Origin: Deltaproteobacteria bacterium
Lineage (GTDB): Bacteria; Myxococcota_A; Bradymonadia; REDH01
Length of the DNA: 64,000 nt
Assembly: GCA_007693585.1 (NCBI GenBank)
Contig: REDH01000065.1
Span: 62,001-126,000, forward strand
Reading direction: 5' to 3'
Shown here piece by piece: positions 25,000 to 34,609 of the stretch. A model generated the notes under the pieces. It saw only the letters and a program-made list of their open reading frames with translations. It had not been told where the DNA came from and did not search any database. A program made the position numbers and the translations under genes. Every line of letters begins with the position of its first letter. Within the stretch, counting starts at the first letter, position 1.

Positions 25000-26796
25000 C
25001 TATTCGACCTTGAGAACCGCGAGGAAAGCTTCCTGCGGTATCTCGACATTGCCGACCTGCTTCATCCGCTTCTTGCCTTCCTTCTGCTTCTCCAGGAGCT
25101 TTCGCTTGCGACTGATGTCGCCGCCGTAGCACTTCGCCGTCACGTTCTTCCGGAATGCCCGAACGGTCTCCCGTGCGATCACCTTCGTACCGATGGCGGC
25201 TTGTATCGCGACTTCGAACTGCTGGCGGGGAATCAATTCCTTGAGCTTCTCCGCAAGCTGACGCCCTCGCTGCTGGGACGTCGAGCGATGAACGATCATA
25301 CTGAGCGCGTCGACCTTCTCCCCGTTCACGAGAATGTCGAGCTTCACCATTGAACCTTCGCGATATCCAACAGGCTCATAGTCGAAGGATGCGTATCCCC
25401 GCGACACCGACTTCAGTCGGTCGAAGAAGTCGAAGACGATCTCGGCCATGGGCAACTCGTACGTGAGCTGGATTCGGCTTGTTCCGAGATAACGAAGATC
25501 GGTCTGCCGACCGCGGCGCTCCTCGCACAGGGCGATGACCACACCCACGTGCTCCGGTGGGACATGGACGGTTGCCTTCACCCATGGTTCCCGGAAACTC
25601 TCGATGCTCGACACCTCGGGAAGCTTGCTCGGATTCTCCACGAGCAACTCCTCATCGTCCTTGGTTGTCACCTCGTAGATGACCGTGGGTGCCGTGGAAA
25701 TCAGCGCAAGGTCATACTCACGCTCGAGTCGCTCCTGAATGATTTCCATGTGCAGGAGGCCCAGAAATCCGCAACGAAAACCGAACCCGAGCGCCTGGGA
25801 GGTCTCCGGTTCGAACGAGAATGCGGAGTCGTTGAGGCGCAACTTCTCCAGGGCATCCCGAAGGTCATCGTAGTCCGCTGCATCGATCGGAAAGATTCCG
25901 CAGTACACGTTCGGCTTGACGTCGACGAACCCCTGCAGCGGCCCTCGTGCGGGACGGTCCGCATGCGTGATGGTGTCGCCTATCTTGGTCAGGCGCACCT
26001 CCTTGATGCCCGTCACCAGAAACCCGACATCACCAGCTTCCAGCTCTTCGACCGGAAGCGCGAACGGAGCGAAAACCCCAACCTCCGCACACTCGGTTCG
26101 AGCTTGCGTTGCCATGAAGAGCAGTCTGTCGCCCTTGCTCACGCGCCCTTGCACAACGCGCACCAAGGTAATCACTCCCCGATAGGAATCGAACCACGAG
26201 TCGAACACCAGGACCTGCAGCGGTGCGTCCGCATCCCCTTCAGGAGGGGGAATCCGCCGGACGACCGCTTCCAGAACATCTTCGATGCCAATGCCGTCCT
26301 TGGCCGAACAAGCCACCGCCTCGGACGCGTCGATGCCGATGATCTCCTCGATCTCCTCGCGCACCCGCTCCGGATCCGCTGCCGGCAGGTCGATCTTGTT
26401 CAGTACCGGAACGATCTCGAGGTCACTTTCGAGCGCAAGGTAGACATTCGCGAGCGTCTGCGCCTCCACCCCCTGAGCTGCATCCACGACCAGAATCGCG
26501 CCCTCGCACGCTGCGAGACTCCGGCTGACTTCGTAGTTGAAGTCCACGTGTCCAGGGGTGTCGATCAGGTTCAATCGATATGTCCGACCATCACGTGCCC
26601 GGTACGTCAGACGCACGCTCTGCGCCTTGATCGTGATTCCGCGCTCTCGTTCGAGGTCCAGATTGTCGAGAAACTGGTCTCGGCGCTCTCGCTCGCTCAA
26701 CGTCTGCGTCGACTCGAGCAGGCGATCGGCGAGGGTGGACTTGCCATGATCGATATGCGCGATAATGCTGAAGTTACGAACTAGCTCTCGCGACAT
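25000..26796 (-). CDS. lepA: Elongation factor 4 (LepA)
   Basis: A ribosome-bound GTPase implicated in back-translocation and in initiation or assembly. The 598-aa protein starts [21 protein letters not shown] (G1 motif at residues 13-21). [14 protein letters not shown] and SAKDG follow, then the EF-G-like domains and the LepA-specific C-terminus with [23 protein letters not shown]. The ATG at 26796, with GGAG about nine bases upstream, is chosen over a longer frame because homology starts there. lepB follows within six bases, a widespread gene pairing. Confidence 0.96.
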   Translation of the reverse strand: MSRELVRNFSIIAHIDHGKSTLADRLLESTQTLSERERRDQFLDNLDLERERGITIKAQSVRLTYRARDGRTYRLNLIDTPGHVDFNYEVSRSLAACEGAILVVDAAQGVEAQTLANVYLALESDLEIVPVLNKIDLPAADPERVREEIEEIIGIDASEAVACSAKDGIGIEDVLEAVVRRIPPPEGDADAPLQVLVFDSWFDSYRGVITLVRVVQGRVSKGDRLLFMATQARTECAEVGVFAPFALPVEELEAGDVGFLVTGIKEVRLTKIGDTITHADRPARGPLQGFVDVKPNVYCGIFPIDAADYDDLRDALEKLRLNDSAFSFEPETSQALGFGFRCGFLGLLHMEIIQERLEREYDLALISTAPTVIYEVTTKDDEELLVENPSKLPEVSSIESFREPWVKATVHVPPEHVGVVIALCEERRGRQTDLRYLGTSRIQLTYELPMAEIVFDFFDRLKSVSRGYASFDYEPVGYREGSMVKLDILVNGEKVDALSMIVHRSTSQQRGRQLAEKLKELIPRQQFEVAIQAAIGTKVIARETVRAFRKNVTAKCYGGDISRKRKLLEKQKEGKKRMKQVGNVEIPQEAFLAVLKVE

Positions 26797-27043
26797 CGCG
26801 ACGCGCTCCGGGAAGAGGCCATCTCCGGCCGTGCGCCCTCCCGGCAGCACCGGGGACCGACGCTGTCTCGAAGTGTGGCGTCAGGGCCGCGGGAAGCTAC
26901 GCTGGACGCCGCAACGTGTCAATGGCACCATCTCGTCGCGGAACGACTAAGAACGACAGCTCCGGCGCTTGTCGCCCCAGCGCACTGTCGCTAGACCTCG
27001 GGAAGGCCGTTCCGGCGTCCCCGCGAACATCACGAGTAGCTCC

Positions 27044-27697
27044 ATGCGCATCTCCATCGCCTCCATCCTGATCACGGCTCTCGCGCTGCCCGTCGCGACC
27101 GCGTGCGGTTCCCGTCAGGCAGGACAGGGTGAAATCGAACGTCCCGAAGTTTTTCGAGACTTCTTCACCGAGGACCATCTGCTGATGCGCCGCTACGACA
27201 CCGACTTCGACGGGATACCCGATGTCTTCAAGTACTACGCCGTTCTCGACGACGACGGTCAGCGTATCGAAGATCTGTCGGGGATGCGACTGTTCGAGGT
27301 GCGGCAGACCCGCCTCGTGCGAGCCGAATACGACCTGAATCATGACGGAAGGGTCGATCTCGTTCGCTTCTACGGCCCTGACCAGGAGCTACGCCGCGAG
27401 GAGGCCGACAGCCGGCGGGTCGGATCGCGCTCCGTGGTGAGCTACTTCGAAAACAACCGTGTCGTGCGTCGCGAGATCGACCACAACGGGAACGGTATCG
27501 TGGACGAAACGCGATTCTATGCGGGCGACGAACTCTCCCGGATCGAGTTTGCCGATCTCGGGGACGGACGGGTGAATCGCTGGCACTTCTTCAACGACGG
27601 TCAGCTTGTGCGCATCGGATACGACAGGACAGGCGACGGGGTCATTGACGAACGCGAGATCCTTCAGATCGTCGGCCGAGAGCAGAGCGGTCCCTGA
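27044..27697 (+). CDS. Lipoprotein with EF-hand-like aspartate loops
   Basis: A 217-aa lipoprotein: a signal sequence with lipobox ending ATAC (Cys21). The mature part carries a series of EF-hand/thrombospondin-3-like loops: DTDFDGIPD at 52-60, DLNHDGRVD at 97-105, DHNGNGIVD at 146-154, DLGDGRVNR at 171-179 and DRTGDGVID at 194-202. Spacing of about 23-50 residues and the intervening beta-like strands suggest a calcium-stabilised repeat protein on the cell surface or in the periplasm. It is divergent from lepA and convergent with the SPOR-type gene. Function is unknown. Confidence 0.8.
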   Translation: MRISIASILITALALPVATACGSRQAGQGEIERPEVFRDFFTEDHLLMRRYDTDFDGIPDVFKYYAVLDDDGQRIEDLSGMRLFEVRQTRLVRAEYDLNHDGRVDLVRFYGPDQELRREEADSRRVGSRSVVSYFENNRVVRREIDHNGNGIVDETRFYAGDELSRIEFADLGDGRVNRWHFFNDGQLVRIGYDRTGDGVIDEREILQIVGREQSGP

Positions 27698-27735
27698 AGC
27701 GAGAGCGCAACGACGACCCGCGGCGGTCTCGTTTT

Positions 27736-28647
27736 CTACTCTCTTCGACTGGCCAGAACTGACCTCGCGCGCGTGCGGTCATCCTCGGAGCCTCCACGCA
27801 GCAGCAGTGCCACGCGACGTCCGAGTTCCGGGTCGTCCACGGTGATGAGGGCCACGGAGAGCCCTTCGCTCTCCAGAATCCGCTGAAGCTGACGTGCCTC
27901 CTCAAGGGACGGTGCGCTGGCGACCTCGCCATCGAGTGCACCTGCGCTCACCGCAGGAGCGCGACGAACCACACGCGCGTTCGCTCCGTCCACGGCCGAG
28001 CGTGCATTCCCATCCGCCGTCGGCGCACCTGCACTTGCATCGTTCCGTTCACGGTCGCCCGAGCCGTCACTGCCCTCAGGCACCTCGCCAACCACAGGCA
28101 CTGCAGGCACAGAACCATCGGAAACATCACGCCTGACAAGACTCCGTCCCGGATCCCGCTGGACGGACCGTTCGCCCCCTCCCGCCTCTCTATCGGCAGG
28201 TCGTGCCTCCCCTGTGCTCTCCACGGGAACTCTGGCGAGCACCCGCGGATCCGACGTTTCCGTCGGTGGGGAAGCCGGCCCTGTCCGCGCACGCGGGTCC
28301 TCTTCCGGACGCCGCTCCAGGGTTCGCGTTTCCGGAGAGTTCGCATCGAGAGCGGGCTCCTCCCCCGTCACTGCCGCCCGGTCATTCGGAGGGCTCGGTG
28401 CCCTCCCCTCCCCCGCACCCAGTGAATCATAGAAGGTCAACGTACGCTCGGCTCGGGGCGCCAGAATCTCTTCGCTCTCCTCCGCGTCTTCAAGGGAGCC
28501 CGCATGGAAACCGTCGGATACGGTTCTCGGCAACAAGTGCTGACCGACCAGAACCCCCATCACGAATACGCTGGCGAACATCCCGAGGAGGACAATCACA
28601 CGCAGAGTCGCCCCTGAGCTCGGCTGTGACCGTCGTGAACGAGACAT
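27736..28647 (-). CDS. Membrane-anchored SPOR-type protein
   Basis: A 303-aa protein with a single N-terminal membrane helix (about residues 17-37, VIVLLGMFASVFVMGVLVG). LTFYDSL, a motif often found just before the periplasmic part of SPOR proteins, follows. Then comes a long low-complexity linker rich in Arg, Pro, Ser and Glu, and a C-terminal domain of about 60 residues (APSLEEARQLQRILESEGL ... RRVALLLRG) that fits the peptidoglycan-binding SPOR fold. This layout is that of FtsN-like division proteins. The ATG at 28647 is chosen just before the membrane helix. Last gene of the 33117-27736 series. Confidence 0.65.
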   Translation of the reverse strand: MSRSRRSQPSSGATLRVIVLLGMFASVFVMGVLVGQHLLPRTVSDGFHAGSLEDAEESEEILAPRAERTLTFYDSLGAGEGRAPSPPNDRAAVTGEEPALDANSPETRTLERRPEEDPRARTGPASPPTETSDPRVLARVPVESTGEARPADREAGGGERSVQRDPGRSLVRRDVSDGSVPAVPVVGEVPEGSDGSGDRERNDASAGAPTADGNARSAVDGANARVVRRAPAVSAGALDGEVASAPSLEEARQLQRILESEGLSVALITVDDPELGRRVALLLRGGSEDDRTRARSVLASRRE

Positions 28648-28809
28648 GGGTACGGGACCTTGAGGCGATGCACGCCACCTCACCGCACCCTGCGGTGATT
28701 CGGTGCAACCTGCTGCAGGCTACGCCCTGCGATTCGATGGTCAAGAACTCGAGGGACGATGGAGCATCCGCTCAAGGGGTCGGCCCCTCCAGTCAGTGTT
28801 CCTGACCGG

Positions 28810-29688
28810 TCAGCGTTCCCGCAGTGCGGGGTCCATGCCGAGGATGGTCAGCGGTACACCCTCGCGAAGGGTCAGGGTATCACCGAGACGAAAGGGGAAG
28901 GTGATATACGGACCATCAATGAAGACCTGTCCATTCTGCATCAGACTCTGCACCTCGAGTCCCTCGTGCAGATGACGAACGCCACGCAGAAGTTCATAGC
29001 GGACCAGCTTCCCGACATAGGGTTCACGCACGAGGTACTGGATGAGGTCACCTTCCAGAGGGAGGACACTCCCGCCTGCGGAGCGAATTCCAGCCGTCGA
29101 GCCCGCCGGTGTACTGATCCAGATGCCGCTCGATGCCTGCTGTTCGCTCCGACTGCCAGCCGCCAGCGTGTAACGGCTCATCATCGCCGGGTTCGCGCTG
29201 GTCAACAGAATGTCGTTCAGGCAGGGGTACTCGAAGGCCGTTCCGTTGTGCTGGATTGCGATCCTGCAGAGCCGCATCCTCGAGATCACTCCGAGCACCA
29301 GATGCTCCAGCGTCACTTCGAACTCCTGACTGCTACAGGCACAGAAGTAGCCGACCGAGGTGGCGGGATCCGAGTTCACACCGAGCATCGGGGTGGTCCG
29401 AAGGTGGTGCGACACATCGAGCACGGTTCCATCGCCGCCGACGGCAATGACGAGATCGGTATCCGCCCGCGGCCCCCTGAACGCGTCACGCCCGACGCAA
29501 GTGGATGGGATACCCGCACGTGCGAGCGCTTCCATCACCGCACGTACGGACGCATCATGGCGTTCCGCTGCGTCATGCAGGCGCTCCCACGCCGGTCTGT
29601 CTCGGTGGCGCAGCAGGTCCACCTGCTCCGAGTCGGTACGGCGCAACACCTCCAGCTTCGGAATCTTGTGAACGACTTCCGCTCGCAT
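28810..29688 (-). CDS. nadK: NAD kinase
   Basis: Phosphorylates NAD to NADP. The 292-aa protein carries the GGDGT motif in AVGGDGTVLDVSH, the NAD-binding NDILLTSANPAMMSRY and the signature TPAGSTAGIRSAGGS (usual form TPTGSTAYxxSAGG). An N-terminal extension of about 75 residues precedes the nucleotide fold. It begins six bases after the upstream glycosidase-like lipoprotein gene, so it is probably read from the same transcript, although no functional link is evident. Confidence 0.9.
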   Translation of the reverse strand: MRAEVVHKIPKLEVLRRTDSEQVDLLRHRDRPAWERLHDAAERHDASVRAVMEALARAGIPSTCVGRDAFRGPRADTDLVIAVGGDGTVLDVSHHLRTTPMLGVNSDPATSVGYFCACSSQEFEVTLEHLVLGVISRMRLCRIAIQHNGTAFEYPCLNDILLTSANPAMMSRYTLAAGSRSEQQASSGIWISTPAGSTAGIRSAGGSVLPLEGDLIQYLVREPYVGKLVRYELLRGVRHLHEGLEVQSLMQNGQVFIDGPYITFPFRLGDTLTLREGVPLTILGMDPALRER

Positions 29689-29694
29689 TGCGAC

Positions 29695-30846
29695 TCACCC
29701 GTCTTTGGTTCGACAGTGCTCCGCCAGCACCCATGCCGCCGGCTTGTTCCGGGGCGAAAAGGATGCGTCATCCCTGCCCCCGTGTCCGAACCAGTTCCAC
29801 AGATAGGCCGACGAGACAACCTCGAGGCGCTCCATTGCACTCAACGCCACAGCCAGCAGCTGGGCCTGTGCAGCCAGGTCGACCGGCTCGGCAGACCCAT
29901 GGTCCCATGGCCGACGCCATGCATCCGGATGGCTCCTGTACCCGTACTCGACCAGCACTACGGGAGCACCCGCTTCCTGCGAGACTTCTTCCAGCTCTTG
30001 CCCGATGTGTTCCCAGCGTTGCCTCCAGCCATTGACGGTCGCCTCCTGCTCGTCCACCTCGAAGTAACCTGAGATGCCGACAACGTCGAACACCTCCTGG
30101 TGCGAGTCCGGGCCGATCCGGTCCCAGTTCATCGAATAGGTGACGGTTCCGGAGAACACTCGCCTGACTCTCGACTCCAGCTGGCGCCAGAGATCACCGC
30201 GGTACTCGAGGCTTCCCAACTCCGACCCCACCACCAGCAGTTCTACCCCAACGGCTTCCGCCTGCGTAGCGAGGCCCACAACGATGGAAGAATACGTCTC
30301 GAACCAGGCCTGCACGTCAGGGGGTTGAAGCGTGCCTCGCCATTGCCCCGGAGCGAGTTGCTCCAACGTGACGATCGGCATGATGCCCACGGTGAGGCCA
30401 AGGCGCTGCGCACGTCGGGCGGTCATCATCACCTCCTCGACCGGGGCTGTTACTCCGGACACCGGGCCGGGCGCGTTGGAGTCCACTCGAGGCTGCTGCA
30501 GCCGCTGCACGAGGAGAACGGCACGCCCACCATGACGTGCAATCTCCCACAGAAAGGAGTCATACGCGCCGCCGGGCTGCACGAAGTCCAGCCCGAGAGC
30601 CACTCCACAACGTTCCGGATCCAGAAGCGGGTCCGCCCCAGACCGGGATGAGGGCAGACGTTGCTCCTCAGTCCTCAACTGACTCGGGGAGTCACAGCCC
30701 TGCAACGCACAACCGAGTGCCAGCAGTGTGGAAATACCGGCCAGCGCCCACCCGGGGCATCGCAGGTACGGGTGGCTGCTCTTCTGCTCGGCTTCCAGCT
30801 CACGTTCACCCGGTATCCGCCACAGGCAGGGAAGATCAGCCGCCAT
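29695..30846 (-). CDS. Lipoprotein with GH113-like TIM-barrel glycosidase domain
   Basis: A 383-aa lipoprotein: a long N-terminus, then a hydrophobic segment ending ALQGC. The mature part resembles glycoside hydrolase family 113 (endo-beta-mannanase-like). LTVGIMPIVTLEQLAPGQWRG leads to an acid/base-type Glu in LLVVGSELGSLE, the strand VTYSMNWDRI follows, and the nucleophile-type Glu lies in VVLVEYGYRS. The ATG at 30846 has AAGGTGG upstream and overlaps the end of the permease gene by 11 bases. Substrate cannot be told; a surface polysaccharide or peptidoglycan-linked glycan is possible. Confidence 0.68.
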   Translation of the reverse strand: MAADLPCLWRIPGERELEAEQKSSHPYLRCPGWALAGISTLLALGCALQGCDSPSQLRTEEQRLPSSRSGADPLLDPERCGVALGLDFVQPGGAYDSFLWEIARHGGRAVLLVQRLQQPRVDSNAPGPVSGVTAPVEEVMMTARRAQRLGLTVGIMPIVTLEQLAPGQWRGTLQPPDVQAWFETYSSIVVGLATQAEAVGVELLVVGSELGSLEYRGDLWRQLESRVRRVFSGTVTYSMNWDRIGPDSHQEVFDVVGISGYFEVDEQEATVNGWRQRWEHIGQELEEVSQEAGAPVVLVEYGYRSHPDAWRRPWDHGSAEPVDLAAQAQLLAVALSAMERLEVVSSAYLWNWFGHGGRDDASFSPRNKPAAWVLAEHCRTKDG

Positions 30847-32233
30847 TGCCACCTTCGTCGCCCGACCCTTCGCACTCCCGATCCTGCGACTGGGGAGCTT
30901 GGTTCTCACCGGAATCGCTCGCCTCCTGCGCATCGCCCCCGGTCTCGAGCGTGCCCGCCGTCTGCTGCTCAGCTTCCTGGAGCGCGTCAGCACCAGCCGC
31001 GCCTCCCTTCCCGTTCGCCCCGTCTGCCACGGCAGACGCGCTCTGCCCCGTGCGGGTGCCCTCGCCGTTGCAGCCACGCCAGAATGCGGTCTGCTGGTAC
31101 CAGTCGAGCATGTCACGCGCGAGGACCGTACCGGCGGCGGTCGCGGGTACGGCCAGCAAAACGCCGAGGAAGCCGAAGAGGGCTCCACCAGCCAGAATCG
31201 CAACGATGATGGTCATTGGACCGAAGCCTAGAGCCTGACCGACGATTCGGGGAGTCAGCCAGTAGGACTCCACAGCCTGGACGACCGCGAAGAAGCCTGC
31301 GACGAGCAACAGCCGCGTGAACCCGGACCCTTCCAGCAACACCATGAGCAAGGCAAGAATCACCCCGGTCGCCGAACCAACGAAGGGAATGACGTTGAGC
31401 AAGCCCGCAACGATTCCAAGCACGATTCCCAGTTTCACATCCATGAGCCACAACCCCACGGCGAAGACAACAGCGAGGATGGATGCGACCTTGAACTGTC
31501 CTCGGATCCAGTTTCCCACGATCGTGTCCATCCTGACTGCGCGCTCGATGATTCGGGCGTGGAACCGCTCCGGGACGAGAAGCAGCGGGCGCCGGATCGT
31601 CCGCTCGAAGTCCACGAGAAAGTAGAACGAGAATATCGGGATCAGGATCAGATTGATGAGCGAGGAAGCCCCCTCCCTCGCACCGTCGAGGAGCCCGAGA
31701 ACCACGCCTTGCGCTTCTTCGCCGAGCTGGCGCAGGAGCTCATCCACTCGCTCTGCGTCGATTGCGAATCGCTCCTCGGCCAATCCGACCAGCCACTGGA
31801 CCCGGTCATCCAGCCACTCAGGCAACCGCTGAACGACTCGTCCGACCTCATCTGTGAGTGTGGGAACGACGAGCAGAAGCAACCCCACCAGCGCACCAAG
31901 GAAACTCGTTCCGATGATCGCGATCGCAGCCCCGCGCGGCAGGCCGAATGCAACCATCCGCAGGGTCAGCGGGTGCAGAAGGTAGGCCACGAGAAGACCG
32001 ACGAAGAGAGGGAGCAGCACGCCTCCCAGGCGCAGGAAGACCCACCAGACTCCCGCGCCCACGATGATGAGAAGCAGAAGCTTCGCCAGCCAGTAGAGGT
32101 ACTGCTCATGGTGGCGGAAACGCCACCATCTGTGCTCGACCTCTCCTCGGGAACCGAGCTTACCAGGCTCGGGCTCCTGCCGACCATTCGCGGCGTCGTC
32201 GCTGACGTCTGGCGCAACCGTCATCCTCGTCAC
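30836..32233 (-). CDS. AI-2E family (PerM/YdiK-like) transporter
   Basis: A 465-aa integral membrane protein of the AI-2 exporter superfamily. Pairs of hydrophobic helices flank a hydrophilic central region (about residues 125-190), and the family core is FIPFVGSATG-like: GIVAGLLNVIPFVGSATGV, followed by VESYWLTPRIVGQALGFGP. The last 80 residues are a cytoplasmic low-complexity Gly/Glu/Gln tail, unusual for the family. The GTG at 32233 overlaps the preceding stop as GTGA; an ATG at 32224 is the alternative. Substrate is unknown, since members export AI-2, ions or other small molecules. Confidence 0.85.
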   Translation of the reverse strand: MTRMTVAPDVSDDAANGRQEPEPGKLGSRGEVEHRWWRFRHHEQYLYWLAKLLLLIIVGAGVWWVFLRLGGVLLPLFVGLLVAYLLHPLTLRMVAFGLPRGAAIAIIGTSFLGALVGLLLLVVPTLTDEVGRVVQRLPEWLDDRVQWLVGLAEERFAIDAERVDELLRQLGEEAQGVVLGLLDGAREGASSLINLILIPIFSFYFLVDFERTIRRPLLLVPERFHARIIERAVRMDTIVGNWIRGQFKVASILAVVFAVGLWLMDVKLGIVLGIVAGLLNVIPFVGSATGVILALLMVLLEGSGFTRLLLVAGFFAVVQAVESYWLTPRIVGQALGFGPMTIIVAILAGGALFGFLGVLLAVPATAAGTVLARDMLDWYQQTAFWRGCNGEGTRTGQSASAVADGANGKGGAAGADALQEAEQQTAGTLETGGDAQEASDSGENQAPQSQDRECEGSGDEGGNGG

Positions 32234-33117
32234 TCCGCACCGGAACGACCGACAACCACGAACACGGTATCGCCGTCGCGCTGTACACGCTCGATTCGGG
32301 AACGACCAAGCGGCTCCCCGTCCATTGTCTCCAGAGCGCTCAGAAAGTCATCCAAAGTGACGTCTGCGCTACGACCGACTCGCACCCCCAGGCGACCTTC
32401 CGTTGCCCAGACCTCCTGCACGGCAGTCGCCCCACCGAAACCCTCTGCAAGTCGGGAAAGGAGCGTCACGTATCCTTCGGCATCGCCACCTGACAGAACG
32501 ACGACCATCCCCGGTTCCAGAACCTCTGTGAACCGCGCCTGCTCCACGTGAAGGTCTTCCAGCGTGCGCACGAGGTCACGGGACAGAAGCTCGAGGGCGC
32601 GCTCACGAGCGCCCAGCGGCTCCGCCGCCATCGCAACAGCCTGGCGTTCGAACTGGTAAACGACACTGCCCCGGTCGACATCCACCACCCGTGCACGAAG
32701 CCGCATCCCAACTCGGTGGAGACCGAGCCACGGCACGGCCACGAGCCCGTCCACCGGCTCCAGTCGCCCCATCAGCACCCGGGAACAACCCAGAACACTT
32801 GCCATGCTTCGTGCATTGTTGACGGAGATGTCGGCCTGCCTCAGGACGCGGCTCAGATTCGGCTCCCCAGGGTTCCGATCGGGACGGCACCGCCCATCCC
32901 CCTGCTGCCCCGCCCAGTCGAAGAGAAACGGGTCAAGCGCCCCGGCCGCGGCACCACCGGGTTCGGTCCACCATGCCACCTGCTCGTGTCCCGGTGTGGT
33001 CTCGTCCACAACAAGAGGCAGGGTTCCCGCCGACAACTCCTGCCGAACCGTTCCGTAAAGGCCGAACAGCAATGCCATCGTGCAAGTGAACGCGCTTTTC
33101 GTGGCGAACGATTGCAT
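32230..33117 (-). CDS. Putative exported protein, CsgG/FlgO-like region
   Basis: A 295-aa protein with an N-terminal hydrophobic segment (FTCTMALLFGLYG). Residues of about 100-190 resemble the nucleotide-free alpha/beta fold of CsgG/FlgO/LpoB-like envelope proteins: MASVLGCSRVLMGRLEPVDG, then MRLRARVVDVDRGSVVYQFERQ. The C-terminal half repeats short strands and is not recognised. The ATG at 33117 is chosen since GAGGAG lies nine bases away; an ATG at 33126 abuts that site. First gene of the series running to the SPOR-type gene. Function unknown. Confidence 0.55.
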   Translation of the reverse strand: MQSFATKSAFTCTMALLFGLYGTVRQELSAGTLPLVVDETTPGHEQVAWWTEPGGAAAGALDPFLFDWAGQQGDGRCRPDRNPGEPNLSRVLRQADISVNNARSMASVLGCSRVLMGRLEPVDGLVAVPWLGLHRVGMRLRARVVDVDRGSVVYQFERQAVAMAAEPLGARERALELLSRDLVRTLEDLHVEQARFTEVLEPGMVVVLSGGDAEGYVTLLSRLAEGFGGATAVQEVWATEGRLGVRVGRSADVTLDDFLSALETMDGEPLGRSRIERVQRDGDTVFVVVGRSGAE

Positions 33118-33243
33118 GCTATGCATCTCCTCGTCAGTCTCCGGTGTCCCGCGATCGCGCCGTCGCCCAGCCACAGACCCGGCACAAGGTGTGAACACAG
33201 ACACCGGCCCCGCACAATGCTCACGTGACCGGAACGAGGCTTC

Positions 33244-34137
33244 ATGTCCCGAAAAGCCAATCTCATCATCCCGATTCTGGTGATTCTTCTCTCCTGCTCC
33301 ACGATGACCTGGGCTCAGGACTTTCCATCACGTCCCGACCGGGTCGACACGGACAGACAGGGCAATCTGGAGTTTCAGCTCCAGTTGCGGCGCGGACTGA
33401 CCAGCCAGCACACACTGCGTATCGCACAGACCGTGGAAACACTGGGCTCGATGTCCCCTGCCGCGCCGGCCCTGACCATTCAGGTTCCTGTTCGACTTCA
33501 GGTCCAGGCCGTGGAGGAAGGCGACACGAGCCTCGTGAGGACTCTCGGAACGCCCACCGTTCGCAATCCCGGAACGACCATTCGTCCCGATGACCTGAGA
33601 AGCTTCATCTCCAGTCTCGATGGCGCGCGAATCGTCGAGACCCTCGACAGGTCGGGCGCTCGACTGGAACACGAAGCCGCGATTGACAGCGGCGCCGGAC
33701 CGTTCAGTGTGCGCGAACTGGTCTCGGATGTGCTTGCATTTCAACTCCCCGAACTGCCTTCCGAGCCCCTGCAGATCGGAGACTCCTGGAACGTCTCACG
33801 CTCCATGTCCTTCGTTCAGGGCGACCCGTCTGCACAGGGGCGGATGACTGCACTGCTGACCGTAGCAGGATTCGCCATGCTGGAGGGCCGCGAGCATGTC
33901 CTCGTTGACGTGGAGTGGACCCTCGAACTGGAGGCCGATCTGACGCTTCTTGATTCGCAGCGCACCCGACAGTCAGCTCTTGGCCACGGACGTGGAGAGG
34001 GATTCATGCTGATCGATCCTGCAACGGGTCTCGTCAGCCAGCAGGCAGGGCGGATCGGCACGGTGGTGATGCTCGGCTCGCGAGAGGCAGACCGTCGACG
34101 CCAATTCGTCGAGATGCGCTACTCCATTTCTCGGTAA
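33244..34137 (+). CDS. Exported protein of unknown function (DUF6263-like)
   Basis: A 297-aa protein with a clear signal peptide (residues 1-24, ending TWAQ). The mature part is rich in beta strands. It carries PSEPLQIGDSWNVSRS in the middle and a final pattern of Gly-rich and polar strands (HGRGEGFMLIDPATGLVSQQ), similar in style to DUF6263-type periplasmic proteins. It is divergent from the CsgG-like gene with a gap of 126 bases, which should contain both promoters. No catalytic residues could be picked out. Confidence 0.6.
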   Translation: MSRKANLIIPILVILLSCSTMTWAQDFPSRPDRVDTDRQGNLEFQLQLRRGLTSQHTLRIAQTVETLGSMSPAAPALTIQVPVRLQVQAVEEGDTSLVRTLGTPTVRNPGTTIRPDDLRSFISSLDGARIVETLDRSGARLEHEAAIDSGAGPFSVRELVSDVLAFQLPELPSEPLQIGDSWNVSRSMSFVQGDPSAQGRMTALLTVAGFAMLEGREHVLVDVEWTLELEADLTLLDSQRTRQSALGHGRGEGFMLIDPATGLVSQQAGRIGTVVMLGSREADRRRQFVEMRYSISR

Positions 34138-34609
34138 CCTTGCTGACGCAATCCGCTTGACCGAGCGGTACTCTGTCCGTCAGGCGTGCTCCTTTGCGAC
34201 GGGCTTTGGTTCACGTTGTCCTGATTGCCGCCGTGTCGCCCACTTCCACAAGCGACTCACCGACCGTACGAGAAACGACTTCCGATGAGCGCGTTGCCTA
34301 TTGAGCGGCACGCTTCTCACTCCCGGAAAGCTCCTGGGTACAGGCCCCGCCCAGGCCTCGGCTGTGATCGACCTGCCCGAACGTAGGCTACTGCACCCGC
34401 TCAGACCGAGAAGCGTCCGCGAATTCTTGCGATTGCGAGACCTCCGAACTCCCAGGCAGGGGCTTCGCCACTGACCTGCTGGGGCCTGACACTCCAACGC
34501 GGAACGCGCTCCTCATGCAGGCTGCTGACCGTGCGCCTGTCCGGAAGGACGAACGATGTCGCCCCGTCCCCGCCATTCCCGCTGCTGGAGTGGGGAGGAC
34601 CGTCGGCGG
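34138..34609. other. Long intergenic gap, nothing recognised
   Basis: About 470 bases between the plus-strand exported protein and the minus-strand GltJ-like gene (convergent ends). Short open frames on both strands lack a ribosome-binding site or any recognisable sequence. No tRNA, strong hairpin with T run or repeat was found. Confidence 0.5.

Noticed and set aside
27698-27735. Possible terminator between the two convergent genes (short CGAGA/TCTCG arms before TTTTCT)
   Set aside because: The five-base arms are too far apart and the inner bases do not pair well, so it was not listed as a terminator.
34180-34497. Minus-strand open frame of 105 codons in the gap before the GltJ-like gene
   Set aside because: No ribosome-binding site, arginine/serine-rich shadow-like composition and no recognisable motif.
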